DNA from: Mastigias papua
Taxonomy: Eukaryota > Cnidaria > Scyphozoa > Rhizostomeae > Mastigiidae
Assembly (NCBI GenBank): GCA_964019165.1
Contig: OZ025268.1
Span: 9,622,211-9,686,210 of the forward strand
Direction: 5' to 3'
Length of the DNA stretch: 64,000 bases
Below the pieces are notes generated by a model that was given only the letters and a program-made list of their open reading frames with translations, was not told the DNA's origin and did no database searches. Shown here one piece after another: positions 47,901 through 59,700 of the stretch. Every line of letters begins with the position of its first letter. Positions within the stretch are counted from its first letter, which is position 1. Both the position numbers and the translations under genes were made by a program.

Positions 47901-50900
47901 GCCGAAGGACATGCCCCTAAAGCAATGAGAACTCATCATTCAAAATTAAGCGTGTAAAGTAAGTTGAATGTGCACGGCGTGCCCAGTATAATTTTGAGAA
48001 CATAACTTGTACTGACTATAGTATACAAACCTTATCAACTACAGTAGGCCTTTCGCAGCATACTAGGCCGAGTATATAGAAAGTTTCATTTATCGCAATT
48101 TCGCATTACATTACCGAGGCAAATGTAGCCCTCATTAGCTATCATTTTATAATTCATACCGTATTTTATAGTGCTTTGCATTTATTATTGTTTTAAATAA
48201 ACAAGATAGATACTTCATTTCATTCTCCAAAGAAACTACTTTCAGTTTTTAGACAATGTTTATCTACAAACACACGGTACTGCTATGGGGTCACCACTTG
48301 CTCCCAATTATGCCAACATTTCTATAGAGCGTCATATACTCAATTCAGCCCCTGGGGGTAAGAAGCCACTCGTGTGGTTTCGTTTCATAGACCACATTTT
48401 TGGTATTTGGACTCAGAGTGTCGATTTACTACAGACTTTCTTTGAACATATGAACAGCACCCACCCTACTGTACAATTTGAAATGTCATACTCTGTTAAC
48501 GAGATACCATTCTTAGATGTACTGATTCTCACCTGAGACAGTAAACTGCATACGACTTATACAGGAAACCAACTGATGTTCCATCACTTCTATATTCACA
48601 TTCTTTTCACCCCCCTACTTGCAAAGCAGGCATCATATACAGTCAAGCTCTGAGATACCGTCGCATTATCTCTAATGACGATTTGGATTTCCATTTACAA
48701 CAACTGTCTATTTATTAATAAACTATTTTCCAAGGTGCGCTCATTATCGCGAGATGATCTCGTACAACCTCATTCACGGGCCTCTTGTGACAAATTACCC
48801 TTCGTTTTTCCATTTAATCTGGATACTGCACGGACCGGACAGATACTAGATACTACATGAGCATTGGCACACCATTCAAGAAGATGACGATCTGCGTGAC
48901 ATAGCATCAGCCACACCCATTGTAGCATTCGAAAGGAACACAAATGTTCACACAAAGTTCATTAGTCCAAATACATGATATGATTCAATTATACATAGTG
49001 TTGTAACTTTTCATGGCTTCATTCTCTACCCTACTTTATCGGACACCATGTCCGTATTGCTATGCTTAATATACACCGCGGTTCGTTACTCATTCATCAT
49101 ATTACAATTCATTTATATGTTGTTCTCTACACTATACATTTTCTGATACTACTTCTGCTCCTCGTCTGGTACGATAGTGTCCCAATAGGATACTGGGGGG
49201 CCTGTGATCACAAAAACGTACTATCATTAAACCCGCGGAATGCTGATCTCAAGGTTGATAGCTGACGAATCGTACCTATATTCATATACATTATGCTTCT
49301 TTCATATCCGTTTATATTTTCTACATCCCTAGTCTATATTACAAACAATCTTCATTCATATTCTTCTATGCACCGTGACTCATTGGTCTCATTCTCATTG
49401 CCATTCGTTGCTGGGATTACCCTTTATTTCTTGTTTTACATTTATTATTGTTTTAAATAAACGTGCACTAGGCTTTCTGGACTAATAATCAAATACAATA
49501 TACTTCTTATATTCATTCATAGCTGGCTCTTTGTCACAGGACTTAATTTTCTGTATTTGCACACATTCTTACATAGAGTATCATCAGAAATCGAACCACT
49601 AGTAGGGAGCTGGATGAGTTTTGTATAGTGAGTTTTGTAAATTTTTATATAGTGGTCCTTACCACAACCGCGCAACGTAACTTGATTATAAATAGTATCG
49701 CTAACTAACTAATGTGAATCCCAAAACAGTAATAGTTCACATATAAGAACATGAGTTTTGAGAACCTCTAAAGCAAACATTTTCATTTCAAACCCTCTCC
49801 ACATAAGAACCTATTTGTGATAAAATCTAAAGTTAAGCTCTTATCAGTGGAGTTGTTGTAAGTGTATAGGCAGACATTGCTGAATTTGGATCATCTATCA
49901 AAAGTTAACATTACGTAGCTATTTCTTTAAAGCTTCAGCACTATGCTGTATGTATTATGAAATAATATTTATCATAATACACATAGTATGTTCAAATAAA
50001 ATCAATGCAAAGATTCAAAAACCTATTTTAAGAGCCTTGGTAGCCTAAATTTGCTTTGAGTACCATTTACAGAAAAATCCCATTTAAGCTACATTGAGAC
50101 ATTCAAGTTCTTCTTTTCGGGCTATTACTTATGTGGACATATCTGTGACAACACTACTTGAACAAAACCAGGCGTGCAAAGATTCAAGAATACAGATTTT
50201 TGTTTGTAATTCACGTTTTTGTTTGGAATTAACTTCAATTTGGCAAATTTTGATAACATTGAAATATCACAAACATCCACTTTTAATTCCAAGTAAAAAC
50301 TTTAATTACAAACAGAAACCCCCATTCATGAATTGCTGTATGTCTGGTTTTGGTTCATTGAATTTTGTCACAGATACACCCTCGTAAGTACTATACTTGT
50401 ATGGTTACAGGTCAGAAGAATGAAGAGCAGCTGTTCATATTTTTCATACAACATAATTAATTTGATTTATTGAAACTACATTTTATTGAAAATTTATTTC
50501 AGTCTGGTGCTTGTTCGCCAAATAACACTCATCCTTGAAAACTGTTGGAATGTTCCAATGAGAACGAGATTTAGCACACGCATTTTTTGATCGCTCTTGT
50601 CATGCTGCCACAGCAGTATCTAAGTCAGTGTCCATTTTATTGTCGTCTGGCTACACGTTATGATCTTTCAAAACTAGGGTGTGACCTAAGAAAGGCAAAC
50701 GTGTGGATATGCTTTGATGATTTTGAGACTTTCAAGCTTCTTTTGTCTAATTGCACCATAATTTCTTGCGATAATCTTATGTAAAGTCTGGTTTCCATTA
50801 ATCATTGCTTGCTCTCTATTGCTTGTTACGGTTTACCGTGCTAGAAAAATCCAACATAAGCACAAAACTACTTTTATTCAAACTTGCCTGAAAATACAAC

Positions 50901-53900
50901 ACGAACACTGAAAAGCAATAGCGAGCAATAAAAAGCATGTGCTCTCCATTGCTCTAGAGATATTTTTTAATACATCTCTAAAATCATGACGAACAATACA
51001 GAGCACTTGCCTTTCAATGGAAACATGGCAAAGAGCAACGACGAGTATGAAAGAGCATGGGGGAGTAGTTTTTGCGATTCCAACAAGCTTTGCATAGCTT
51101 AAAGTGCAATGTACCTCAACAGCGAAGTTGAGATAAAAAGGGGTTCTTGACCTCCCAATTTCGGATACAACGCTAAAAATTTAATTTGTTGTTAACAAAA
51201 CAAGGTAACGTGCCTCCGAAAAAGCACCCTTTTTCCACAATATTGCCGCCCGCGTGCAAAGAATGCGCAGGAGCTGTGACGTAGAAACCAGAACGATGAT
51301 AGACCTTAGCTGCTGACTCCCTTCCTACTTCGTGTGCTTTGTTTTTGGCTATAGGTGCCTCATGACTTTTGGGTACAGAATGGAATCTGATGAGTCTGGA
51401 TCATCAAAAGACTGCTCCCATAGCAGCTCTTCTTCCAATTATGAGGAGGAAAATGAAGAATTGTCTGCTTCTAATGACAAAATTGATCAGCACGGGGATG
51501 GGTGCGAATGGGTCGAACCATAGGCGGATGTTAACAAGACGTGACACCGAATTTCCTCATAATTTATACATCAAATGAAAGCACTCATCATGAACATTAA
51601 GAATATGCACTAAAATTTGCGGGATTGCGTATGTGAGGGAAATTATAAAGGGCAACATTCAACGCTTTGTGTACAAACCCCTTACGACTTGACAGTGCCT
51701 AAAACCGGAAGTGTGATCACGTACGGAGTAGAAATGACGATTCTTTCATATATTTCCTCGGTAGAGACACCATAGTATGTGAAACATACACAATCTACGA
51801 CTGGCCCTAACCCTGTGCTCCGCGACCCTGTCCCACGAGAAAATAAACAGCGTCGAGTTGGTTACAAGCAAATTCCATGTCACGGTTTGTTAACATCCGC
51901 CGAACCATACTCTAACGAGCCAGCCGAGTGCTGACACAAATTGGGTTGCCGATTATCGAGCAAAGAAGCAAAATCGAAACGAAGGAATATGTTCATGTTT
52001 TTGAAAATTTTATTCATCTCTATGATCATGTAGCTGTTCTTTTTAAATAGATACAAGTTCAGCATAGCAATGTGAAAATACTTTTCTTTAAGTGCCACAA
52101 ATCAGAGTAATGCTTGGTCTGTTTTCCTTCCTCCCTCGTATGTTTTGATATCGACTTGTGTCTGTCAGAAACAAAGGTTGAGATCTTGTGATCTTTTGAT
52201 TTCAAAACTGCAATGCTTCTTTTAAATCCCTCATATTCAAGGCCTATACTTTGTCAAACTTTATTTCTTTAAAAGTATAGTATACATCTCTAGTGAACGT
52301 AAACATTGTACACTTAGGCCATTTCATACTCGATGCCAATTTTCTTCTCACAGTCTTGAATTACACACCTGGGACATCACCATACATCACTCCTGTCATT
52401 ACATATCTGGCCATTCCTCTTCTGTTGTTCTCCAAGGATTCATCGCAACACGACTCTATTCAGTAAACAGCTAACAAACACCTAACCCTTCCTCTACGTA
52501 ATTCGTGTTCATAAATAATGATACGGGTTTGCAACTGATCAACGAAGGATGTCACTGAATGAATACTGCAATCTATAGGAAGCAACAACTCACTTTTCTA
52601 TACATCAATTGCAAGTATGTATAATCTATTTAGTGTGTTATTTTCAATGAAGAAAAAGACATTGACATGATAGGGTAACCATTCTGCACGCTTTCTGTTT
52701 ACGAATTCAACCCATTTCCTTCTTCTACGTTTCACCTCTGGACGGTCATCATCGAAAAATGGAATGAGATGCAAAGAGATACCATTTGTCACATCTTTAA
52801 TGTTAGAACATCCAGCAACAACGCATCTTTCAGGCATGATTCCCTACTTCAAAGCGTTTAGCGATCGTTGACTACACTATTCATCGGTGTTTCCTTGGAT
52901 GCAATTCTGGTTTCTACGTCACACCCGACTCGCTACCAGTCCTCAAACAAACGCTGATTTGTGCAGGAAAATATTGCAAAAAGTGGGTTTATGAAGCGCG
53001 CCAGTGCCAAAATAGCGATAAAAAACTCAGACTAACGATCAGTTTTGATTTCAACATAGCTTGTACAAGTTAAATATAAGTAGTTCTATTAAGAGGTAAC
53101 TTGCACTTTAATGGAAACCAGGCATTAATGCTGCTCATTAGTGCTCTTCGTTGCTCGTATTGGTTTTTCAGTCATGTTTCAATACAATTGGCATTTTACT
53201 TCATTTGGCTCTTTGTAGGACTGTAAAGCCATAAGCAAGCAATAAAAGGCAAAAAATAATTTAATGACAACCAGGCTTAACACTGCATGGTATGCCATGA
53301 AGAACGTTTAACTCGTGATAATGTACGTTCGAACAACAGAGGGTAATACCTACAATTTTGGAGAGTAATAAGACATGGTTGACTTGTACAGTGCGTGGTC
53401 AAAGTTCATCATAGCATGGTGCGGTTTTCGAGATTTTCCTAGAAATAGGTACAGACTAAAATATTAATTCGTAAGTAAAATGAGTAGAAGAGTAATTGCT
53501 TTGAGGAGCTTGGAAACAGCAAAAGAGAAGCAATACATCTTTTCAATTAAGAGGCACTCGATTTGTTCATTTGTCCAACTTTAATTTTAGACTTTATACC
53601 AGTTATGTGCTACTTATTTCATTTAATTTACAACCTCGATTTCAGACATTGATGAGTGTGCAAGCAACCCTTGTGTTTATGGAAGCTGTAATAATCACGA
53701 AAATAGTTATAGTTGCAACTGCAATTTCGGATGGGGTGGACCAAGATGTGGTAAGAGATACATTAGATGGATTCTTTTACATCTGCATCCGTTATTAAGA
53801 ATAATTTAGTGGTATCCACTCATTTATTGATATCTATTTTTGTGAATATTTTAAGGTATCTGTTTTATGTTGAATTAAATATAATATAATTTACTACAAT

Positions 53901-54020
53901 CCATTGCTATGTGATTACTTCTATATTAGTAATATTTTAAGCTCATTATTTTCTTATGATGTATAAATCCAATTTGCTTGCTTTTCAGACAAACTGTTTG
54001 GTATTGGGAAGAGAAAGTAG
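44598..54020 (+). CDS. PE5: PAN-EGF(x2) secreted protein, 228 aa
   Basis: Exons 44598-44930, 46893-46995, 47680-47793, 53646-53750, 53989-54020; 687 nt in frame. Signal peptide [20 protein letters not shown] with first cysteine at 22 and the others at 57, 61, 67 and 83, linker, one type A and one type C EGF, tail [10 protein letters not shown]. No type B exon: that stretch of the locus holds a Penelope-like element. An earlier in-frame ATG at 44538 is set aside because paralogues and the signal peptide fit 44598. The PAN exon is close to PE6 (about 15 of 111 residues differ) but the 3' exons are close to PE4. Confidence 0.85.
46893..46995 (+). CDS. PE5 exon 2: PAN end and Cys-rich linker
   Basis: 103 nt, phase 0 to 1. 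All five cysteines are kept (PAC, PC, SC, SC, KC). Confidence 0.87.
47680..47793 (+). CDS. PE5 exon 3: type A calcium-binding EGF
   Basis: 114 nt, phase 1-1, acceptor TTCTAG, donor GTATGT. D-I-D-E-C start; [10 protein letters not shown] hydroxylation pattern. Confidence 0.88.
48172..49466 (+). mobile_element. Penelope-like element copy, reverse transcriptase part
   Basis: Reads [41 protein letters not shown] and IPFLDV, the palm motifs of Penelope-like reverse transcriptases; the catalytic DD is DH here. A frameshift near 48540 leads to [20 protein letters not shown], and a further piece near 48890 reads [31 protein letters not shown] occurs at both ends (about 48178 and 49440) as direct repeats. 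No GIY-YIG part was recognised. Dead copy. Confidence 0.75.
49467..50780. other. PE5 intron, stretch after the Penelope-like copy
   Basis: From about 50550 it is paralogous to PE4 sequence just after its type B exon (from 35316). No type B exon is present to the left of that point. Confidence 0.5.
51332..51523 (+). other. Acidic serine-rich frame inside the TTAA element
   Basis: After an in-frame ATG it reads [20 protein letters not shown] followed by Glu-rich residues. It could be an N-terminal exon of an element protein; no domain recognised. Confidence 0.25.
52598..52837 (-). pseudogene. THAP zinc finger N-terminus inside the TTAA element
   Basis: Reads [12 protein letters not shown] (C-x4-C), then [19 protein letters not shown]. 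This is the first half of a THAP DNA-binding domain. The later C-x2-H pair is not in the frame: either a splice donor follows near AEW or the domain is decayed. Confidence 0.55.
53646..53750 (+). CDS. PE5 exon 4: type C EGF
   Basis: 105 nt, phase 1-1, acceptor TTTCAG, donor GTAAGA. One base differs from PE4. Confidence 0.88.
53989..54020 (+). CDS. PE5 exon 5: basic tail and stop
   Basis: Codes [10 protein letters not shown] then TAG. Confidence 0.82.
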
Positions 54021-54095
54021 AAACATTGCAGCAGTCTTGTTACTGTTGAACTTCTGAATATCGATATCAATATAAACTTTCTTCTTTATGTATTA

Positions 54096-54101
54096 AATAA
54101 A
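54096..54101 (+). terminator. PE5 poly(A) signal AATAAA
   Basis: Hexamer 76 nt after the stop, as in PE4. Confidence 0.55.
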
Positions 54102-56244
54102 TATCGATTGCATACTTTTGGCTATAGCATTGAAGTTGTGTTCTAGTGCACACTAGCATGAACAGGGCTTTAAATTATCTATGGGGAACTTAAGACCTAC
54201 ATTTCACCGAGAAAAGTGAGCTTGGCTCCTACGAGTGAAGAATACCTTGTTACTTCTGTATGTGGTATGTGTTCAATCGGTTCGGAAAATTGTGTACATA
54301 GATGAAATTAACAAATTATTGAGCTGTCTGCTGCGCGCATCAAGTAAATCTTCTTCATAGTTTCCTAGAGTAAAAAATTACTGCAATTTCCAGACAAAAA
54401 TAGCAGATTTGATGATTTGCTGACTGCATTTTGGTCTAGGAACTCGGCGCCCCAGCACCCCACAGTAGGTACGGGCCGGAACATCGACACGATAATTAGA
54501 CAAAGGCATTTGAGTAACATAACACTTGCATATTAGTGATAACGAATGTAACATCGTTGAAAAGTTTCTTTTGTACATCTGTTTTACAATTCAACTACGG
54601 TTTTTTTATAAGAAAAAAGTTTATAAGAAAATGAGGCTCAAATGGCCAAAATCTTAAGAAAATGTTCAGAAAATGACGAGACTCAAGTTCCAAAATTCAC
54701 CTTTCTTACGTGCGAGAAATCGATATTAGCTCATTCTTTGCAAGCTCCTTTACAAAGATCGAAACTTTCTTTGATAATCTTGGTTAACAAAGATCAAACT
54801 TTTTATAACAATAATGGTAACCTCTTTTAACCAGTTTACTCCAATAAAAGTTAAGAAAATCTCAGCTTCAATGTAGGGAAAAGTTAAGGAATTGAGGCTC
54901 AGACAAAAAAGTAGTTTTCTTATAAAAAAAGCGTGTAGTCGATTGCTAGAAAAGCTATGAAAATTCAGCACTGGATTTCTGCGACCTAAGTATATACCTG
55001 AAAAATTGCAATATTCACGCAAAACAATCATCGGTTTTACTTAATTTGTATAAATTTCTCGTGATAACCCAGTTAGAATGTTGTTGTGTTTGTGTGGTAC
55101 CTATCCGTCTGCGTGACAATATAGTGTTAAGCAAACCCTACTTTTCTTGCTAAGAAAACTTAGAAAAGTTTCAGTATAGAACTCATGCAAAAGGTAGGAA
55201 AGTTTGAGCGAAAAGACATTCTTATAAAGAACGTTCGTAATCTTCAAGTAATACAGTGTGTCTTTATGGTCTTTATATAGCCAACAGTAGCTAACATGAG
55301 ATATTGAATGAAAAGATATAAACTGTAGCTTATCGAGATCTCTTAAATTGTTAGTAACAAGTGTTCAAGTTTTTCAACAAACTTTTCCAGCAATTTCCAA
55401 CCAAGAAGCTATAGGAATATACTTACAGTGTTATGTATTCTATCAGATCAAGCTGCAAAATTAAGTCACTGTCAGAGTCAAAAGGACCATTTAGAACACC
55501 TCCTAATACAATCTCAGCGAATTATTAGGGGCATTACCTTCTCTCAAAGCCCTGCTTTTTGCTAATAGAGAGTTCGTTTTTTTCATCTGGCGGAAAGTGT
55601 GAGAGACTTTCTCTTACAATACAAGATGCCTATAGTATGAAAAGGTTATTTGCGAAGTAGGCTCAAACCTATTCTAGTTTAGGTTAACACGAGGGGCATA
55701 TGACTCAGAAAAGTCTCATACACTGTATCAAAAAATCGTAAAAGATCACAAAAATCACAAAAATAAATAGCATAGAGTGACAAAAAATCTCAAAAATCTC
55801 AGCAAAGTCACAAAAAATAGTGAAAATCACAAAATCACAACAAAAATCACAAAAATTCACAAAAATTTACAGAGCATTTGCACACTATTTTACGAGTGAT
55901 ATACCCCACGGGAAGCCTGCGGCTCACAATTGAATAGTAGTTACGATTACAAGGCCTCTTCCATTACAATGCTATTCTTAAGTAAACACCAGAAGGGTAT
56001 CTTTCTAGCCAGAGTGCATTTCATTCGTTCCCAGGACCATCCTTGTTGTAAAGTTTGTATGGAATGCACCCTAGCCGTCAAAAGAAGATGGACTATATTA
56101 TAAGTCAACTGTCATGTAACTTGTAACTTCTTACATATTTTTAGATTCCAGCATCTTACAGACTTAAAGCAGGCTTACTTTTCTGCTAAAATCTCATATA
56201 TTCACAATTAGCTGACTTGATTTCACAGTCCTTCGTTCTATGAA
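54102..56244. other. PE5-PE6 intergenic region
   Basis: Paralogous to the PE4 downstream region without its insertions, so it serves as the empty-site reference. A CACAAAAAT-rich simple stretch lies at 55735-55870. No gene seen. Confidence 0.55.
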
Positions 56245-56291
56245 CCACCATGAAAACCTATGTATGAGTGACCTTTAAATATTCATGAGCA
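56245..56291 (+). promoter_or_regulatory. Conserved upstream block of PE6
   Basis: ACCACCATGAAAAC and TTTAAATATTCATGAGCA, 150 bp before the start codon. Confidence 0.45.
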
Positions 56292-56429
56292 ATTAGGTGG
56301 ATGATGTCAAAATAGTATATTGGATCCGAATCTAATGGATCAATTGGCATTGCGTACCGAAAATTTGTGAAAGCACAGTTTAACATTTAATTCTCTTTGC
56401 TCGTTAATCACTGTATCTCAGCTTGGAAA

Positions 56430-56762
56430 ATGCTACAAAGATGCCTGCTTCTGATGCTGGCAAGCAATGTTGTTCTGTCAATTTATGACGAATGCACGTC
56501 ACATATTCAACGATACTCTATATTTTCTCTATATTCACAAAATAAAAAGCTAACGGAAGGATTTCTCTTAGCTATATATGCAGAGGTATTAGCTGAATGT
56601 GTAAGAACCTGCAGTCAAAAAGCCAACTGCAAAGCTATCAATTACAAAACAGCTACTTCAAACCATGAATCAAACTGTGAACTTCTCTCAAGCAGTCCTG
56701 ATTCGACAGAAATACTGCAAGCAGTTACTGGATGGACTGTTTACAAGCATTTGACTGAGGAT
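56430..56762 (+). CDS. PE6 exon 1: signal peptide and PAN domain
   Basis: 111 codons, donor GTAAGT, phase 0. Signal [17 protein letters not shown]. Confidence 0.88.
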
Positions 56763-59700
56763 GTAAGTAGACAGCTTGCACTGATTTATTCATATTTGTT
56801 TGGACAAATAGTATTAGAATGTATATGAATCTACTTAATGAGGGGATACATTTTTTGAAGAAATTGACGTAATAGGTAGTAAATAGCATTTGAATGAAGG
56901 GTTCAGTCAAAATGTACTATACTGAATGCATGGCTTATATTCCTCAGTTACGTATTAAAAGTAAGTAGAGTACGTTATTCGATATTATAGGCTTACTTTC
57001 GTCATAAATAGAAACGAAATACAGGGCACGCATTGCTGAAATACTAATTTGCTCACCATGGCTCTGAAAGGACGATGATGTTCCGTTTCTAAAGTCCAGT
57101 TTACAATAGCAGTAAAAATATATTTGCTTTAAGATAGGCAGCGAAACATTATTATGTACCATAATAGCCAAATGTTGCATTAGCCCGTTATAAAAACCTT
57201 TCTAAACACAACTATTAAACAATAAAAGGTGGTAGCAATTGCTTGACTGACAGACAGCAGCTGCCATTTAAAATCTTTATGACGAACGCACAGTCATTGA
57301 GGTTTCCACTAGCTCCTTTCTTACAGTGTAAGCATGTGCACTTTTCAGTCTACCAAGATGTATAGGACCCACAGGCAGGAGAAATTCTACGGAACGATTA
57401 TTATTATTATTATTATTATAAATGTTTAGGGAGGGTAGCCCTTCAGCCGTAGCTGCTTTTCAAGGGGCCCTCCATCTAAATATACTACAAAATAGGAATA
57501 AAATCCTACATAACTTAATTACAATAAGTAAAATCCTACATAACTTTCTTAATTACAATAAGTACATATAATGTTCTATTTGAAAAATTAAAAATACTAG
57601 TTAGAGGACAAAAAATAGAATAAAATAAAGGAGATGACTGAAATGACGTAAAGTGACTATAACAACGTCTTGAAGGAGGTCAGGCTAGAGGCTCGCTTTG
57701 ATGGATCTGGGAGGCCATTCCAAAGTTTAGCACCCCTATACGAAAAGCTTTTCTGGCCAGTCGAGGTGTTTCTCTTTGGCAGCGTAAGATCGGTGTCCGT
57801 ACTCCTTAGGTTGTATGAGGGATTGGTGGAGTTTGCCACAAACAGGTCTGAGAGGTATTGTGGGGTGAGCCGGTTTAATGATTTGAATACCATAACTCGC
57901 GATTCAAACTGTATCATATCATTAATCGTTTTCCAACCCAAACTTTCTATTAATGGTTTACTAGGGGCATCGTAATTGCTACCGGTGATGATTCGGGCAG
58001 CTCGATTTTGAAGTTTCTGTAGCTGGTGGATTTCGGCTGCACCACACACCCCACACAGAACAGCAGTACCGGAAGCTAGGATCAATGACACTGGTGTAGA
58101 GATTTTTAAGCGCATGGAAAGGAAGATATCTTTTTGCATATTTTAACATACCAAGAGATCGTGAAATTTTTTTAGATGTTTCCTGAATATGCTTCTTCCA
58201 GTCAAGAGAATTATCAATGTGAACTCCTAGATACTTGGCGTTTTGAACAGCTCCTAGGGTTTCATTGCGCATTTGCAGACAAAGTTGTTCATTTTTCTTT
58301 TCTAATGCAGCTTGCTTGTGCTTTGTTGAAATGGTCATTGACTGCGTTTTGGCTACGTTCAGGGACAGTATATTACCACTGAGCCATGAATCCAAAGCTT
58401 CAAGGTCCTTGTTTAATCCCTCATTTAGCTTAGCAACGCTATCAGCTTGGAAGCTTATACAAGTGTCATCAGCGTACATATAAACTTTAGCATTATCGAT
58501 GACCATAGGGAGATCATTGATGTAGATTGAAAATAGCAGGGGTCCAAGACATGAACCCTGAGGTACTCCTAGGCTTATACTTTGGACTCTGGAGTCGCAG
58601 CCGTTGACTCTTGTGAACTGAGTGCGCTTAGACAGGTATGACTTAAACCACTCTAGCTCGTGGCCCTGAACACCATAGTGTGCGAGCTTTTGAAGAAGAA
58701 TTCCGTGATCAACTGTGTCAAAGGCTTTCTTTAAGTCAACGAATACGACCCCTGCATATTTTCCAGCATCTATACCATTTAGCCAATCATCAGTACATTT
58801 TAACAGAGCTGTTGTTGTAGAATGATGGGCCCTAAAACCAGATTGACAGGATGCTATGAGGCCATTAGTGCTCATATATTCATATAGCTGGTTGTAAACT
58901 AACTTTTCAAAGAGCCGCGATATTACAGGGAGAACTGATATTGGTCTATAATTCAATTTTGCGCTTTTATCTCCTTCTTTAAAAATTGGAGTGACTCTTG
59001 CAATCTTCCATTGGGCAGGGAAGACACATTTTAGTATTGATTTATTAAAGATGCAACATAGTGACTTGGTAATGAATGGCAGGGAAATTTTTAAAAAGTA
59101 GCTAGAGATATTGTCATTTCCAGAGCCCTTTGATGTCTTCATCTTGCATATGGCATCTCTAATATGTGTGCACTCGACCTCTTTAAATTCAAAACAGACG
59201 GCAGTTTGATTTACAGTGTATTTTCCCGTCAGGAGAGGGTTTGAAGATTTCTCAACATTTTTTGCAAGATCTTCTCCCACTGAACAAAAATAATTATTCA
59301 TCGTATTGTATATTTCCCTCCTCTCTCTGATTTCAATATCCCCATCTTTAATGTAAGTGATATTTGTGGATTTACTGCATTTATTTAAAAGCTTGCTAGT
59401 TATTTTCCAGCATTCTTTCATATTGCCTTTATTTTCACTGATCTTATCCATAAAATACTGCTGCTTTAGCAAAATATTAAGGCTATTCACCCTATTCATA
59501 TCATACATGTAAACTCCGTTGTGAAACATGTGCATCTTATGTATTTATATACCCTTTAAAGCAATTCCCAGTGCATATTTATTGGCTAGCTGTGGTTGCA
59601 ACTTAGCACTACCGTTATAGGCATGAAAATTATATAGATCCATCACAAGACCAGGTGCAATGCTCTATTCGATTTTGTTTGCAAGCGTATGAAAATGTTG

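Larger units (their letters stand above)
51103..53107. mobile_element. TTAA-flanked Kolobok-like DNA transposon with THAP frame
   Basis: Ends AGTGCAATGTACCTC and GAGGTAACTTGCACT, flanked by TTAA at 51099-51102 and 53108-53111. The PE4 paralogue near 35855 shows the single TTAA empty site (GTAACTTAATGG). A minus-strand THAP-type frame lies at 52598-52837. A TTAA target with a THAP protein is typical of the Kolobok superfamily. No catalytic domain recognised, so it is probably non-autonomous. Confidence 0.75.

Noticed and set aside
57979..59535. Full-length LINE starting at the ATG at 59535
   Set aside because: The first dozen codons match the PE5 intron at the empty site, so the start is chance; the LINE is 5'-truncated near 59490.
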